The notes under the pieces were generated by a model that searched no databases, had not been told where the DNA came from, and saw only the letters and a list, made by a program, of their open reading frames with translations. This document shows, one piece after another, positions 35,602-43,255 of a stretch of DNA of 64,000 bases; the first letter of the stretch is position 1, and every line of letters starts with the position of its first letter. The position numbers and the translations under genes were made by a program. Origin of the DNA: Syntrophomonas sp. UBA5314 (GTDB taxonomy: Bacteria > Bacillota > Syntrophomonadia > Syntrophomonadales > Syntrophomonadaceae); contig DHRK01000019.1 of NCBI GenBank assembly GCA_002410325.1, forward strand, positions 23,355 through 87,354, written 5' to 3'.

Positions 35602-36240
35602 TCAAACCCGAACCGTTCCGGGCGGTTTTTTCATCATGACCCAGATTCCCCGTTCGTCATCTATAATCTCCGCCTCGATCCCGAGCTCATCCAAAAATTC
35701 AGCGTAGTCCGGGGCCTTAAACTTGTTGCTGGCATCCTTCACGTTTTGCGGCCACTCCGGATGCAGGACCTTCATTTTAGCCACAATTTCTTTGGTCAAC
35801 TCGGCATTGCCAAAACCTTTGCCGATATAGGTAATGCCGCCCGGCGCCAGCACCCGGTAAATTTCCGAGAAGGCCTGCTTCATCTCCCACCTTTCTCCCC
35901 AAAATCCTATCGACCCCCGGCTCACGATCAGGTCAAAATGATTGTCCGGCCAGTTTATATGGCGGACATCTCCAACCATCAATGAGGCCCGGTCCTCCAG
36001 CCCCCAATCCTTTATGCGCTGGCTGGCGATTTTCAGAGCATCCTCCTCCAGGTCAAGCAGCGTAACCTGCATTTGACTGGCCCGGGCCACGCTCAAGCCC
36101 AGGTGCCCGCCTCCGCAGCCGACATCAAGACAAGCCCCGTCGGTCTTTCCCGACATCTTCAAGGCATCTTTGGCAATTACTTCGTAGCTCGGGAAAAATA
36201 TTTCCCGGGCGATTTTGTCAAATTCTTCTCGCTTATTCAA
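35602..36240 (-). CDS. SAM-dependent methyltransferase in the Nif-like operon
   Basis: Class I methyltransferase of about 212 residues. Motif I is CLDVGCGGGHLGLSV, strand 2 ends VTLLDLEEDAL, and motif II/III are MVGDVRHINWPD, FDLIVSRGSIGFW and VLAPGGITYIGKG, the Methyltransf_11/UbiE-like pattern. I prefer the TTG 8 nt after GGAG to the GTG at 36249. It lies between the importer ATPase and the NifH-like gene with very small gaps, so its substrate is likely part of the same pathway, for example the imported compound or the product of the Nif-like enzyme. No direct evidence fixes the substrate. Confidence 0.87.
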   Translation of the reverse strand: MNKREEFDKIAREIFFPSYEVIAKDALKMSGKTDGACLDVGCGGGHLGLSVARASQMQVTLLDLEEDALKIASQRIKDWGLEDRASLMVGDVRHINWPDNHFDLIVSRGSIGFWGERWEMKQAFSEIYRVLAPGGITYIGKGFGNAELTKEIVAKMKVLHPEWPQNVKDASNKFKAPDYAEFLDELGIEAEIIDDERGIWVMMKKPPGTVRV

Positions 36241-36261
36241 AAGATTCACTCCGTCCTATCA

Positions 36262-37044
36262 TCAGTTGGCCAGGGGTACGCAGCTTTTTACATCCATTCC
36301 GTGATTATCCGCCAGACTGGTTATTCGTACATTTATCCCGTAGGTTTCTTTCATATTGTCTTCGGTAATGATGTCATCCGCGCTGCCCATCTCAAAACCG
36401 TGCTGGTTCAGCAAAGCCACCTGGGAGGAGCACAGGAAGGCGTGATCGGGGAAATGGGAGGTCATTACCACCCCGATGCCATCCTCTGCGGACAGCCTTT
36501 TGATCTGCAGCAAAACCCGGACCTGGTTGCCGTAATCCAGGTTGGAGGTGGGCTCATCGAGTATAAGCAGCTGCGGCTGTTGGGTCAGGGCGCGGGCGAT
36601 GAGCACCATCTGCCGTTCCCCGCCGCTTATCTCGGAATAGGTCCGGTCCTTCAAAAAGGAGATGCCGAGCCTTTCCAACGATTCTTCGGCAATCCTGACA
36701 TCATTCCGGGAGGGGGATGAGAAGTTGCCCAGATGAGCGATCCGCCCCATCAGGACCACATCCAGCACGGTAAAGGGAAAGGGCGGCGTATGGGCCTGGG
36801 GCACATACCCGATCACCTTGGCCAGGCAGGGCTTAGACCACTTTCTTATGTTCTTTCCGTCCAGATTTATCTCCCCGCTTTTCAGGCTGATAAAGCCCAG
36901 TATGGATTTAAACAGAGTCGTCTTCCCGACCCCGTTGGGGCCGAGCAGGCACAGCATATCCCCATCGTCTACGGTAAAGGAAATATTATTGAGGATGGTC
37001 CTCTGCCGATAGCCAATCGACGCCTCCTTGATCTCCAGCATCAT
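36262..37044 (-). CDS. ABC importer ATPase of the Nif-like operon
   Basis: Type II importer ATPase of 260 residues. Walker A GPNGVGKTT, signature ISGGERQM, Walker B LLILDEPTSNLD, H-loop His in TSHFPDHA. The ATG overlaps the permease stop by 4 bp (ATGA), which fixes this start over the GTG 6 bp earlier. It is paralogous to the ATPase at 13544-14329. Together with the permease and two lipoproteins it makes a BtuCDF/FecBCD-like system. Location between importer and enzyme genes ties the transported molecule to the Nif-like reductase. Confidence 0.93.
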   Translation of the reverse strand: MMLEIKEASIGYRQRTILNNISFTVDDGDMLCLLGPNGVGKTTLFKSILGFISLKSGEINLDGKNIRKWSKPCLAKVIGYVPQAHTPPFPFTVLDVVLMGRIAHLGNFSSPSRNDVRIAEESLERLGISFLKDRTYSEISGGERQMVLIARALTQQPQLLILDEPTSNLDYGNQVRVLLQIKRLSAEDGIGVVMTSHFPDHAFLCSSQVALLNQHGFEMGSADDIITEDNMKETYGINVRITSLADNHGMDVKSCVPLAN

Positions 37045-38123
37045 ACCCACGAATCCCTCCCTTTAAATAACAGGTAAATAAAGAACGGCGCACCGATGAT
37101 GGCTGTCAATATCGACAGCGGTATCTCGACCATGAAAAGGGTGCGCGAAAGGTCGTCGATCAACAATAAATAGGCCCCTCCCAGCATGACGGAGGCGGGC
37201 AGCATATACTTGTAGTTGGGACCCACCAGCATCCTGGCCAGGTGGGGAATCACCAGTCCCACCCACCCGATCATGCCGCCGGTGGCCACTGACGAGGCGG
37301 TAAGCAGGGTAGCTGAAAAAATATAGATAAAGCGCATCTTTTTGGTGTCCACGCCCAGGGCCTGTGCTTCCTCGTCTCCGAACGAAAGGGCGTTGAGCTT
37401 GTAGCGATATAGGAACATGGGAATAATCCCGATGATAAAAGGAATCAGAATCAACTTGATATTTTTGGCGGTAATCGAAGCCAGTCCCCCCAGCAGCCAG
37501 AAGGTTATTTCCGGCAGCTTGTTATTGGGATCGGCCGTATATTTGGCCAGGGAAATGAAGGCGCTGAACAGGCTGGTGACTACCATACCGGTCAGAACCA
37601 GGACCAGAACGGAGTTATGGCCCTTGGAAATAAGCCGGCTGACGAAATACGTCGTCATAACCGCCAGTATCCCACAGATAAACGCCACCAGTTGAATGGT
37701 GATACTCCCGGCGGAATACAGGATGGCCATAGCCGCTCCGAAACCCGCTCCCGCTGCTGCTCCCAGGATATCCGGTGATACCATGGGATTCCGGAACAGA
37801 CCCTGATAGGCCGCACCCGAGGCGGACAGCGCGGCGCCAATAATCAAAGCCACGATGATCCGCGGTATCCGGATATTGAACAGCACCGTTTCGAGGGTGC
37901 TGGACCAGGTGGCCGAAAGGCCGAACAGCTTCCGGAAAAACACCGTGAGCAGATCGGGCAGCGGGACCGCGTAGCGGCCGACCGTAAACGACCAGAGAAA
38001 AACCGCCACCAGCATGACCAACAATACCACCAATACCAATTGAGGCCTGGCCGGCTTAATTTTTCCGGCTGCTTCATCGGTCATATTTTGAACCCTGGGG
38101 TTGGCAGTATCAGGAGGCCGCAT
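37041..38123 (-). CDS. FecCD/BtuC-type permease of the Nif-like operon
   Basis: Importer membrane subunit of 360 residues with about ten helices. Family motifs: RIPRIIVALIIGAALSASGA (core RIPRIIVALIIG), NPMVSPDILGAAAGAGFG and GWVGLVIPHLARMLVG. A polar N-terminal extension of about 25 residues precedes the first helix. The ATG follows GGAG at 8 nt. It resembles the permease at 12522-13544 and may have arisen from the same ancestor. A possible 36-residue frame overlaps its start. Confidence 0.92.
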   Translation of the reverse strand: MRPPDTANPRVQNMTDEAAGKIKPARPQLVLVVLLVMLVAVFLWSFTVGRYAVPLPDLLTVFFRKLFGLSATWSSTLETVLFNIRIPRIIVALIIGAALSASGAAYQGLFRNPMVSPDILGAAAGAGFGAAMAILYSAGSITIQLVAFICGILAVMTTYFVSRLISKGHNSVLVLVLTGMVVTSLFSAFISLAKYTADPNNKLPEITFWLLGGLASITAKNIKLILIPFIIGIIPMFLYRYKLNALSFGDEEAQALGVDTKKMRFIYIFSATLLTASSVATGGMIGWVGLVIPHLARMLVGPNYKYMLPASVMLGGAYLLLIDDLSRTLFMVEIPLSILTAIIGAPFFIYLLFKGRDSWV

Positions 38124-38220
38124 CTACTTTACTCCACTCGTTATTATCAACTGCTACGTTCTGAAGCTTATAGCCGGTATCGTTGTCCAATTTCATGAGC
38201 TGCTGCAGCGTTAAATCCAC
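38110..38220 (-). CDS. Possible small protein overlapping the permease start
   Basis: A 36-residue frame beginning with GTG 8 nt after GGAGGAG and overlapping the start of the permease gene by 14 bp. The peptide (MDLTLQQLMKLDNDTGYKL at its start) is acidic, soluble-looking and has no Cys. The good ribosome site and coupling to the permease support translation. It could be a real small protein, a leader that couples translation, or a relic of a longer gene. No family recognised. Confidence 0.4.
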   Translation of the reverse strand: MDLTLQQLMKLDNDTGYKLQNVAVDNNEWSKVDAAS

Positions 38221-38244
38221 AACTGTTCTCCTCCCTAAAAGCCA

Positions 38245-38273
38245 ATGAGTTGAAGAACCGTCCCCAAACTCAT
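38245..38273 (+). repeat. REP-like dispersed repeat, copy 2
   Basis: Same 29-bp unit and orientation as copy 1 (27227), here 5 bp beyond the stop of the first binding-protein gene. With copy 3 it brackets that gene. Confidence 0.8.
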
Positions 38274-38278
38274 TTCTG

Positions 38279-39403
38279 TTATTGGGGAACCGCGTTTTTA
38301 AGCAACTCCTTGACCTGCTCGTCGGTGAGATTCAAATTGTAATAAAGAGCGAAGAAGTCTTTAACTTCCTGATTCAGATCAATCTTCACATATTCCGGGT
38401 ACAAAACGCTTGCCAGCCACTGCACGCCCATAATTCTGGTGACATTGGGGGGACGGTCAAACCAGCCGAAGGGGAGCAGCGGAGTCATATAGACCTTCCC
38501 GTTCTTGACTGCGTTTATCTGGCTCCAGGATGGTTCGGACAAGATGGTCTGATAGTTTTGCTCCCCACCGGTCGAAGAACTGACCAGCACCACTGCCGGG
38601 TTCCAGGAAAGCACCTGTTCCATGGAGACGGCTGCCATGCCTGTGCCGCCTCGGGCCGGTATATCGGCAACGTTTAGGCCTTTGACGAAATCCAACACCT
38701 GGGTATGATCGGAGCCGGACGGATCGGTGGCCAGCCCGCCGGTGCCCTCCGCGTAGTACACCCGCACCCGTTTGTCTTCGGGAACTTTGGAAACCATTTC
38801 AGTGATCCCGTTCATTTTCTGCTCGCAGTAGCCGGCCAGTTTTTCGCCCCGCTCCTGGACCCCCAGAATATCCCCCATCAAGCGGTACATCTTGACTGTT
38901 TCGCTCAGAGCGGAGTCCATAATAACCACCGGCCGCTGAGTTTGCGCCGTAATACTGTCCGCGATCTGATCGGGGTTGTTGTTTACCCCGGCGGTGGTCA
39001 TGAAAACGATTAGGTCGGGGGCCAGCTTGGTGATTTCTTCCAGATTGGCAGTGCACTTTTCGCCCATCCAGCCGCCCATTACCGGAAGGGACTTGGCCCG
39101 ATCGCTCAGGTATTTCTTCACATCGTCCGAAGGCGCGTTTACCCAGGCCGCCATCTTTTCCGGCGCCAGGGTATAGACCATGGCCTCGGCGGTGGGTACC
39201 GCGCAATAGACGGTATTGATCTGTACGGGAATGGTCACCTTCCGGCCAGCCATATCGGTAACTACCCGGGTATTCTGGTCCGCCGGGGCAGAAGTGGTAG
39301 CCGTTTGGCTGGCACAGCCGCTCAAAGCCGATATCGCCAGCCAGAAGCAAAGCAACAACGAAATTCCCTTTGTTAAAGTCTTCCTGGACTGCATACTTGC
39401 CAT
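38279..39403 (-). CDS. Substrate-binding lipoprotein 1 of the Nif-like operon
   Basis: Binding protein of the TroA/BtuF-like fold, 374 residues, with lipobox ALSGC (Cys about residue 30). The mature part starts RVVTDMAGRKVTIP, followed by TVYCAVPTAEAMVYTLAP and PVMGGWMGEKCTANLEEI. A Cys in TVYC and one in GEKC are unusual for siderophore-binding relatives and might coordinate a metal. It is a near-duplicate of the protein encoded at 39482-40600 with the same lipobox spacing and C-terminus. AGGAGGA precedes the ATG. The pair may bind related ligands with different affinity. Confidence 0.92.
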   Translation of the reverse strand: MASMQSRKTLTKGISLLLCFWLAISALSGCASQTATTSAPADQNTRVVTDMAGRKVTIPVQINTVYCAVPTAEAMVYTLAPEKMAAWVNAPSDDVKKYLSDRAKSLPVMGGWMGEKCTANLEEITKLAPDLIVFMTTAGVNNNPDQIADSITAQTQRPVVIMDSALSETVKMYRLMGDILGVQERGEKLAGYCEQKMNGITEMVSKVPEDKRVRVYYAEGTGGLATDPSGSDHTQVLDFVKGLNVADIPARGGTGMAAVSMEQVLSWNPAVVLVSSSTGGEQNYQTILSEPSWSQINAVKNGKVYMTPLLPFGWFDRPPNVTRIMGVQWLASVLYPEYVKIDLNQEVKDFFALYYNLNLTDEQVKELLKNAVPQ

Positions 39404-39443
39404 ATGTAATTCCTCCTCTTGCTTCCTGTGCTTGATCGCCTTA

Positions 39444-39472
39444 ATGAGTTAGGGGGCGGTTCTTCAACTCAT
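39444..39472 (-). repeat. REP-like dispersed repeat, copy 3 (inverted)
   Basis: The same 29-bp unit in opposite orientation with two or three substitutions in the core. It lies between the two tandem binding-protein genes. Confidence 0.78.
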
Positions 39473-39481
39473 CTCAGTAAT

Positions 39482-40600
39482 CTATTTGGGGATCGCGTTT
39501 TTAAGCAGTTCCTTGACCTGCTCGTCGGTGAGATTCTGGTTGTAATAGAGAGCAAAGAACTCCTTGACTTCCTGGTTTAAATCGAGCTTCACATATTCCG
39601 GGTACAATACATTTCCCAGCCACTGCATCCCGATAATTCTCATTATATTGGGGGGGCGATCAAACCAGCCGAAGGGGTTCAACGGGGTCATATAGACCTT
39701 GCCATTCTTAACCGCGTTCACCTGACTCCAGGAAGGGTCGGTTAAAATAGTTTGGTAGTTCTTATCCCCGCCGGTTGAGGAGCTGACCAGAATCACTTCC
39801 GGGTTCCAGGAAAGCACCTGCTCCATGGAGACGGATGACATGCCCTGACCGCTTTTGGCCTGGACATTGGCCACGTTTACGCCTCTGACCAGATCCAACA
39901 GCTCCGTATGGGTGGAACCGGACGGATCGGTAGCCAGCCCCCCGGTGCCTTCCGCGTAATATACCCGCACCCGTTTGTCTTCCGGGATCTTAGCAACCAT
40001 CTCGTTGACGGCATTGATTTTCTTTTCATAATAGCCGGCCAGCTTTTCGGCCCGTTCCTGAACCCCTAAAATGTCCCCCATCAAGCGATACATCCTGGCC
40101 GTTTCAGGAAGCTTGGAATCCATAACCACCACCGGCCGTTTGGTTTGGGCGGTAATGCTTTCCGCATTCTGTTTGGCGGAATCATCAACCGGAGACATGA
40201 AAACGATCAGGTCGGGAGCCAGCCTGGTGATTTCCTCCAGATTGGCAGTGCATTTCTCACCCATCCAACCGCCCATAACCGGCAAGGCCTTGGCCCGGTC
40301 GCCCAAATACTTCATGGCGTCTTCGGAAGGAGCGTTTACCCAGGCCGCCATTTTTTCAGGAGCCAGGGTGTAAACCATGGCTTCAGCGGTAGGCACCGCG
40401 CAATAGACGGTATTGACTTTTACGGGTATGGCAACCTGTCTGCCCGCCATATCCGTTATAACCCGGGTATTGGGATCGGCTGGAGTCGATGTGGTAGACG
40501 TTTTGCTTGCACAGCCTCCCAGCGTCGCCATCGCCAGCCAAAGGCACAGCAAAAGCGACACTCCCTTTGTGATCTTCTTCCTGGAACTGCTTTTGAACAT
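39482..40600 (-). CDS. Substrate-binding lipoprotein 2 of the Nif-like operon
   Basis: Paralogue of the neighbouring binding protein, 372 residues, lipobox TLGGC with Cys about residue 30. The two proteins share most of their sequence, including RVYYAEGTGGLATDPSGS and the end LYYNLNLTDEQVKELL or LYYNQNLTDEQVKELL. It is the first gene of the operon. GGGAGGA precedes the ATG. Tandem duplication of the binding protein, bracketed by dispersed repeats, suggests a recent event and perhaps ligand diversification. Its own ligand is unknown. Confidence 0.92.
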   Translation of the reverse strand: MFKSSSRKKITKGVSLLLCLWLAMATLGGCASKTSTTSTPADPNTRVITDMAGRQVAIPVKVNTVYCAVPTAEAMVYTLAPEKMAAWVNAPSEDAMKYLGDRAKALPVMGGWMGEKCTANLEEITRLAPDLIVFMSPVDDSAKQNAESITAQTKRPVVVMDSKLPETARMYRLMGDILGVQERAEKLAGYYEKKINAVNEMVAKIPEDKRVRVYYAEGTGGLATDPSGSTHTELLDLVRGVNVANVQAKSGQGMSSVSMEQVLSWNPEVILVSSSTGGDKNYQTILTDPSWSQVNAVKNGKVYMTPLNPFGWFDRPPNIMRIIGMQWLGNVLYPEYVKLDLNQEVKEFFALYYNQNLTDEQVKELLKNAIPK

Positions 40601-40853
40601 ATCGATTCCTCCCGTAGCTGCTGTAATTGCTCGCCGGCTTTTGCTGGCGCCGTTTCATTTAGCATTAATTATACAATACCATTGTTGTGTTTTGTATGTT
40701 TTTGTTTGGTTATGTATTATCTAGTGCACTTTTTCACTTTGTTTTGTTAAGTTATATTTGGTATGACATCGAGGTAAGCCTTGTATCTCAGGGAAGGGTT
40801 TAAACAGGTGGGCGAAGTTCAGGCATCGTGGACCATGAAGCTGGAATTATAAA
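40601..40853 (-). promoter_or_regulatory. Promoter region of the Nif-like operon
   Basis: About 250 bp upstream of the first operon gene. On the minus strand a TATAAT box lies at 40669-40674 within AT-rich DNA and has no good -35 box at 17 bp, which suggests an activated promoter. A T-rich stretch at 40688-40716 resembles one at 12097-12125 upstream of the other importer operon and could hold a shared regulator site. No riboswitch was recognised. Confidence 0.4.
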
Positions 40854-40883
40854 AACCTGGGGTCTTATGAAAAACCCCAGGTT
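40854..40883 (-). terminator. Terminator of the coiled-coil protein gene
   Basis: AACCTGGGG pairs with CCCCAGGTT, followed on the minus strand by five T. It lies 30 bp beyond the stop at 40912 and insulates the Nif-like operon promoter. Confidence 0.85.
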
Positions 40884-40911
40884 ATAAACCGGACTATATT
40901 GTATTTTTGAC

Positions 40912-41538
40912 TTAGGCGCTCCAGGCTGCCTGCATAGACTCTAAAAACCGCTCTGCCCATACCGCCTCGTCAAATTCCTCAGTATGCTGGTCGGATTCCC
41001 GGCACAGCCTGCGCCAATTTTCATGCAGGCCCTCCAGGAATTTGCCAACCTGGTCATCTTCTATTATCTCATCCATCTGAATTTCCTGTACGGAGTAATC
41101 ACTCAGCCAGGCCGACCGCATATTCTCAAGGAACCTCCCGGCGCGTTCCTGGTCGCCGGGTTCGTCTCCCTTCAAGTAGGGCTCCAGGGCGGCAAATTGC
41201 CTTTCAACCTGCAGTTTGGAGATAAGCTCCTGATCCTCTATATATCCGGCCGCCTCATTCACTGTTTCCGGCTCCATCGCTTCCACCGGTTTGAACAGGT
41301 TCTGAAGAATAAAGTAGGTTTTCTGCCTGGTGATATTGATTTGATGATCCAGGTATTCCAACTGCAGACCGAGTTCCTGGAGGTGCTTGATCTTTTCCCG
41401 GGCCGTGGCCTGGAATTCCTCTAACGACTGGTACCATTCCTGGGCGGCCGCTTCTAAAGTCAGGCTGCCCGACCGGGTGCCAAAATCCAATTCAGTTTGA
41501 AATACAACACTGCTCTCGTCAAACGCTCCACCAAACAA
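40912..41538 (-). CDS. Hypothetical acidic, partly coiled-coil protein
   Basis: A 208-residue acidic protein I cannot assign. The middle section is likely helical or coiled coil (EEFQATAREKIKHLQELGLQ). Two short repeats, GRFLENMRSAWLS and ERFLESMQAAWSA, and a related KFLEGLHENWRRL, suggest three copies of a FLE-x-W helical unit. There is no signal peptide or membrane helix. The probable TTG start follows GGGGGA. It stands alone with its own terminator. Confidence 0.65.
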   Translation of the reverse strand: MFGGAFDESSVVFQTELDFGTRSGSLTLEAAAQEWYQSLEEFQATAREKIKHLQELGLQLEYLDHQINITRQKTYFILQNLFKPVEAMEPETVNEAAGYIEDQELISKLQVERQFAALEPYLKGDEPGDQERAGRFLENMRSAWLSDYSVQEIQMDEIIEDDQVGKFLEGLHENWRRLCRESDQHTEEFDEAVWAERFLESMQAAWSA

Positions 41539-41689
41539 GTTAATCCCCCGCTTTTTTGTTTTATTGCGGATAATCCTTATATACTATGGAGCAGAACAGC
41601 CTGTTTTAGGGCGTCCAATGCATTATCCGCCCTTATATTATATCCATTTATTCCCATTTAATGCCAGTCAAAAATATCTCTTTTTTCTC

Positions 41690-42610
41690 TTAGCTTTCGC
41701 TGCATTCACCTACTCTTCTCACCGGTCGCGCTTCGATATACCCCCGCTCTCCCATCGGGGCCAGTTGAAACCGGGGTCCGTCCCGGTCGGCCCACTGAAA
41801 TCCATACAGTTCGGGGTTGTAGGTCTTCATGAGCTGCCACAAATCCGTAATGGCTTCTTCAAAATTTTCATCCTTGAACGGAGGTCCCTGGAAAACCATC
41901 ACCATACAGGGAGGAAGTTCGATTATCTCGTAACCTTCCGGCGTTTCAGCGGCATAATCGAGAGGCACTTCCACCCCCTGGGCATACTCCGCGGTTCCCG
42001 GTTTGCGCAGATTTTCCGGCAGCCACATCCCGATCGGTTCATAGAGCGCCTGTTTGATACTGCATAATTCGCCCCATATATCACAGCCCACTTCGCCGCA
42101 ATAGTCAAAATAATTGTCTGCTTTGACTCCTCTTTTCAAGATCAGTTTCCGGGCCGGCCGGTCCACTACCTGCACGAAAACGGTATGGGGATTTGCCTTC
42201 TCTTTCATTTTTATCGCCCCTTTCATCATATAGAGGTAACGGGTTCGGATACTATTAGGCATAAACAGCGGTATCATAGGCGTTTTCTGGCGGTAAAGCC
42301 GGGGCGTCATCCCGAACTGGTCAGAAAAAGCCCGGGTAAAACCCTCATGGGAGTTGAAGGCAAAATCCAGGGCCACGTCTATCACGCGCTTTTTTTCATC
42401 CCACAGCTCTACCGCGGCCCGGGATAGGCGCAGCAAGCGGATATATTCCAGGGGAGTCTTGCCGGTGTACTCCTTGAACATCCGCGACGTATGCCACGGC
42501 GAATAACCGGCTGCCCTGGACAGCATATAAAGGGTTATGGGATCGCCCATATGCTCGGCAATATAGTCCTGAACCCTCTGCACCGCGTCAATGTTCTCCC
42601 AGTTTTCCAA
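41690..42610 (-). CDS. AraC-family regulator with GyrI-like effector domain
   Basis: Transcription regulator of 306 residues. The N-terminal ~105 residues form the double helix-turn-helix of the AraC/XylS family (LYMLSRAAGYSPWHTSRMFK and FNSHEGFTRAFSDQFGMTP). The C-terminal ~160 residues form a GyrI/BmrR-like small-molecule-binding domain (VVDRPARKLILKRG, PEGYEIIELPPCMVMVFQG). This order matches Rob-type and multidrug-responsive regulators. The TTG start follows AGGAGG. No drug pump lies next to it, so the regulated genes are unknown. It is divergent from the betaine transporter operon across a 645-bp gap. Confidence 0.9.
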   Translation of the reverse strand: MENWENIDAVQRVQDYIAEHMGDPITLYMLSRAAGYSPWHTSRMFKEYTGKTPLEYIRLLRLSRAAVELWDEKKRVIDVALDFAFNSHEGFTRAFSDQFGMTPRLYRQKTPMIPLFMPNSIRTRYLYMMKGAIKMKEKANPHTVFVQVVDRPARKLILKRGVKADNYFDYCGEVGCDIWGELCSIKQALYEPIGMWLPENLRKPGTAEYAQGVEVPLDYAAETPEGYEIIELPPCMVMVFQGPPFKDENFEEAITDLWQLMKTYNPELYGFQWADRDGPRFQLAPMGERGYIEARPVRRVGECSES

Positions 42611-42877
42611 TCCCGCACCTCCTAAAGGAAGGATAGCCGATAAAAAGCATTGTCTTCTTGACCTGTTTTGCTATAATGATACCATTTCTAATACAGCCAC
42701 CTGCCTGAACTCATGCGCATTAATCCCGGCTCCGCAATTTTTCTCCTGCAAGCCCGAACAGAATGCGGAAAAGGAACCATAAGGCATCATTCGGGACTAT
42801 ATAGGATGATAGCTAAAATAACCCTATTTAATCCTGCCTCAATGGTTCTAAGCTTATGAGAACCCTAAATATCCAAT
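42611..42877. other. Intergenic region before the riboswitch
   Basis: About 270 bp with no credible gene. A short inverted repeat (GGTTCTAAGCTTATGAGAACC) lies at 42844-42864; its function is unclear. Confidence 0.4.
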
Positions 42878-42907
42878 TTGCTTCCACTTTATAAGTAAGG
42901 GGATAAT
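42878..42907 (+). promoter_or_regulatory. Probable sigma-A promoter of the betaine transporter operon
   Basis: TTGCTT and GATAAT separated by 18 bp, about 35 bp upstream of the c-di-AMP riboswitch. Confidence 0.5.
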
Positions 42908-42939
42908 TAATAGAGTAGCCATAGGCAAGAATGTTGTGG

Positions 42940-43087
42940 ATGGCAGGCCGAGGTTTCGTTGAGAAACGCGGGGGAACCAATAATGGGGCGAATTTTGCGG
43001 AAGCAGGAACCGACACGTGTATCCTGCACCGGAATAGGGCTGACCCGAGTCCGAGCCCGACAGCTAACCCCGTAGGCGTCACGGGCT
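42940..43087 (+). ncRNA. c-di-AMP riboswitch (ydaO/yuaA class)
   Basis: Matches the highly conserved core of the ydaO-yuaA RNA in order: GCGGGGGAACCAAT, then GGGGCGAAT (consensus GGGGTGAAT), then AGGGC, GAGTCCGAGCCCGACAGCTA (consensus GAATCCG.CAGCTAACC) and the closing CCCCGTAGGCGT. This class binds cyclic di-AMP and, in Bacillota, usually turns off potassium and compatible-solute uptake genes when c-di-AMP is high. Here it leads directly into a glycine-betaine transporter operon, fully in line with that role. Confidence 0.92.
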
Positions 43088-43213
43088 AATATGGACATAT
43101 TTATTCTTCAGTCTATCTTGTGTTTTTATTTAAAGTTAGACTGCTACTGCTAGTATTTTGATGACACCTGTGTTTATCATGTTTACTCGCATGCTGTTGC
43201 TTTGTCCCTTAAG

Positions 43214-43255
43214 AAGCCCTTCGAATTCCCGGCTGCCGGTGAGGAGGGTTTTTTT
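43214..43255 (+). terminator. Expression-platform hairpin overlapping the ribosome site
   Basis: AAGCCCT can pair with AGGGTTT, with CCGG/CCGG paired inside, followed by more T up to the start codon. The right arm includes the GAGGAGGG ribosome site. Formation could both terminate transcription and hide the site. Confidence 0.5.

Noticed and set aside
42828..43082. 84-residue minus-strand frame
   Set aside because: It overlaps the c-di-AMP riboswitch, whose conservation explains the sequence.
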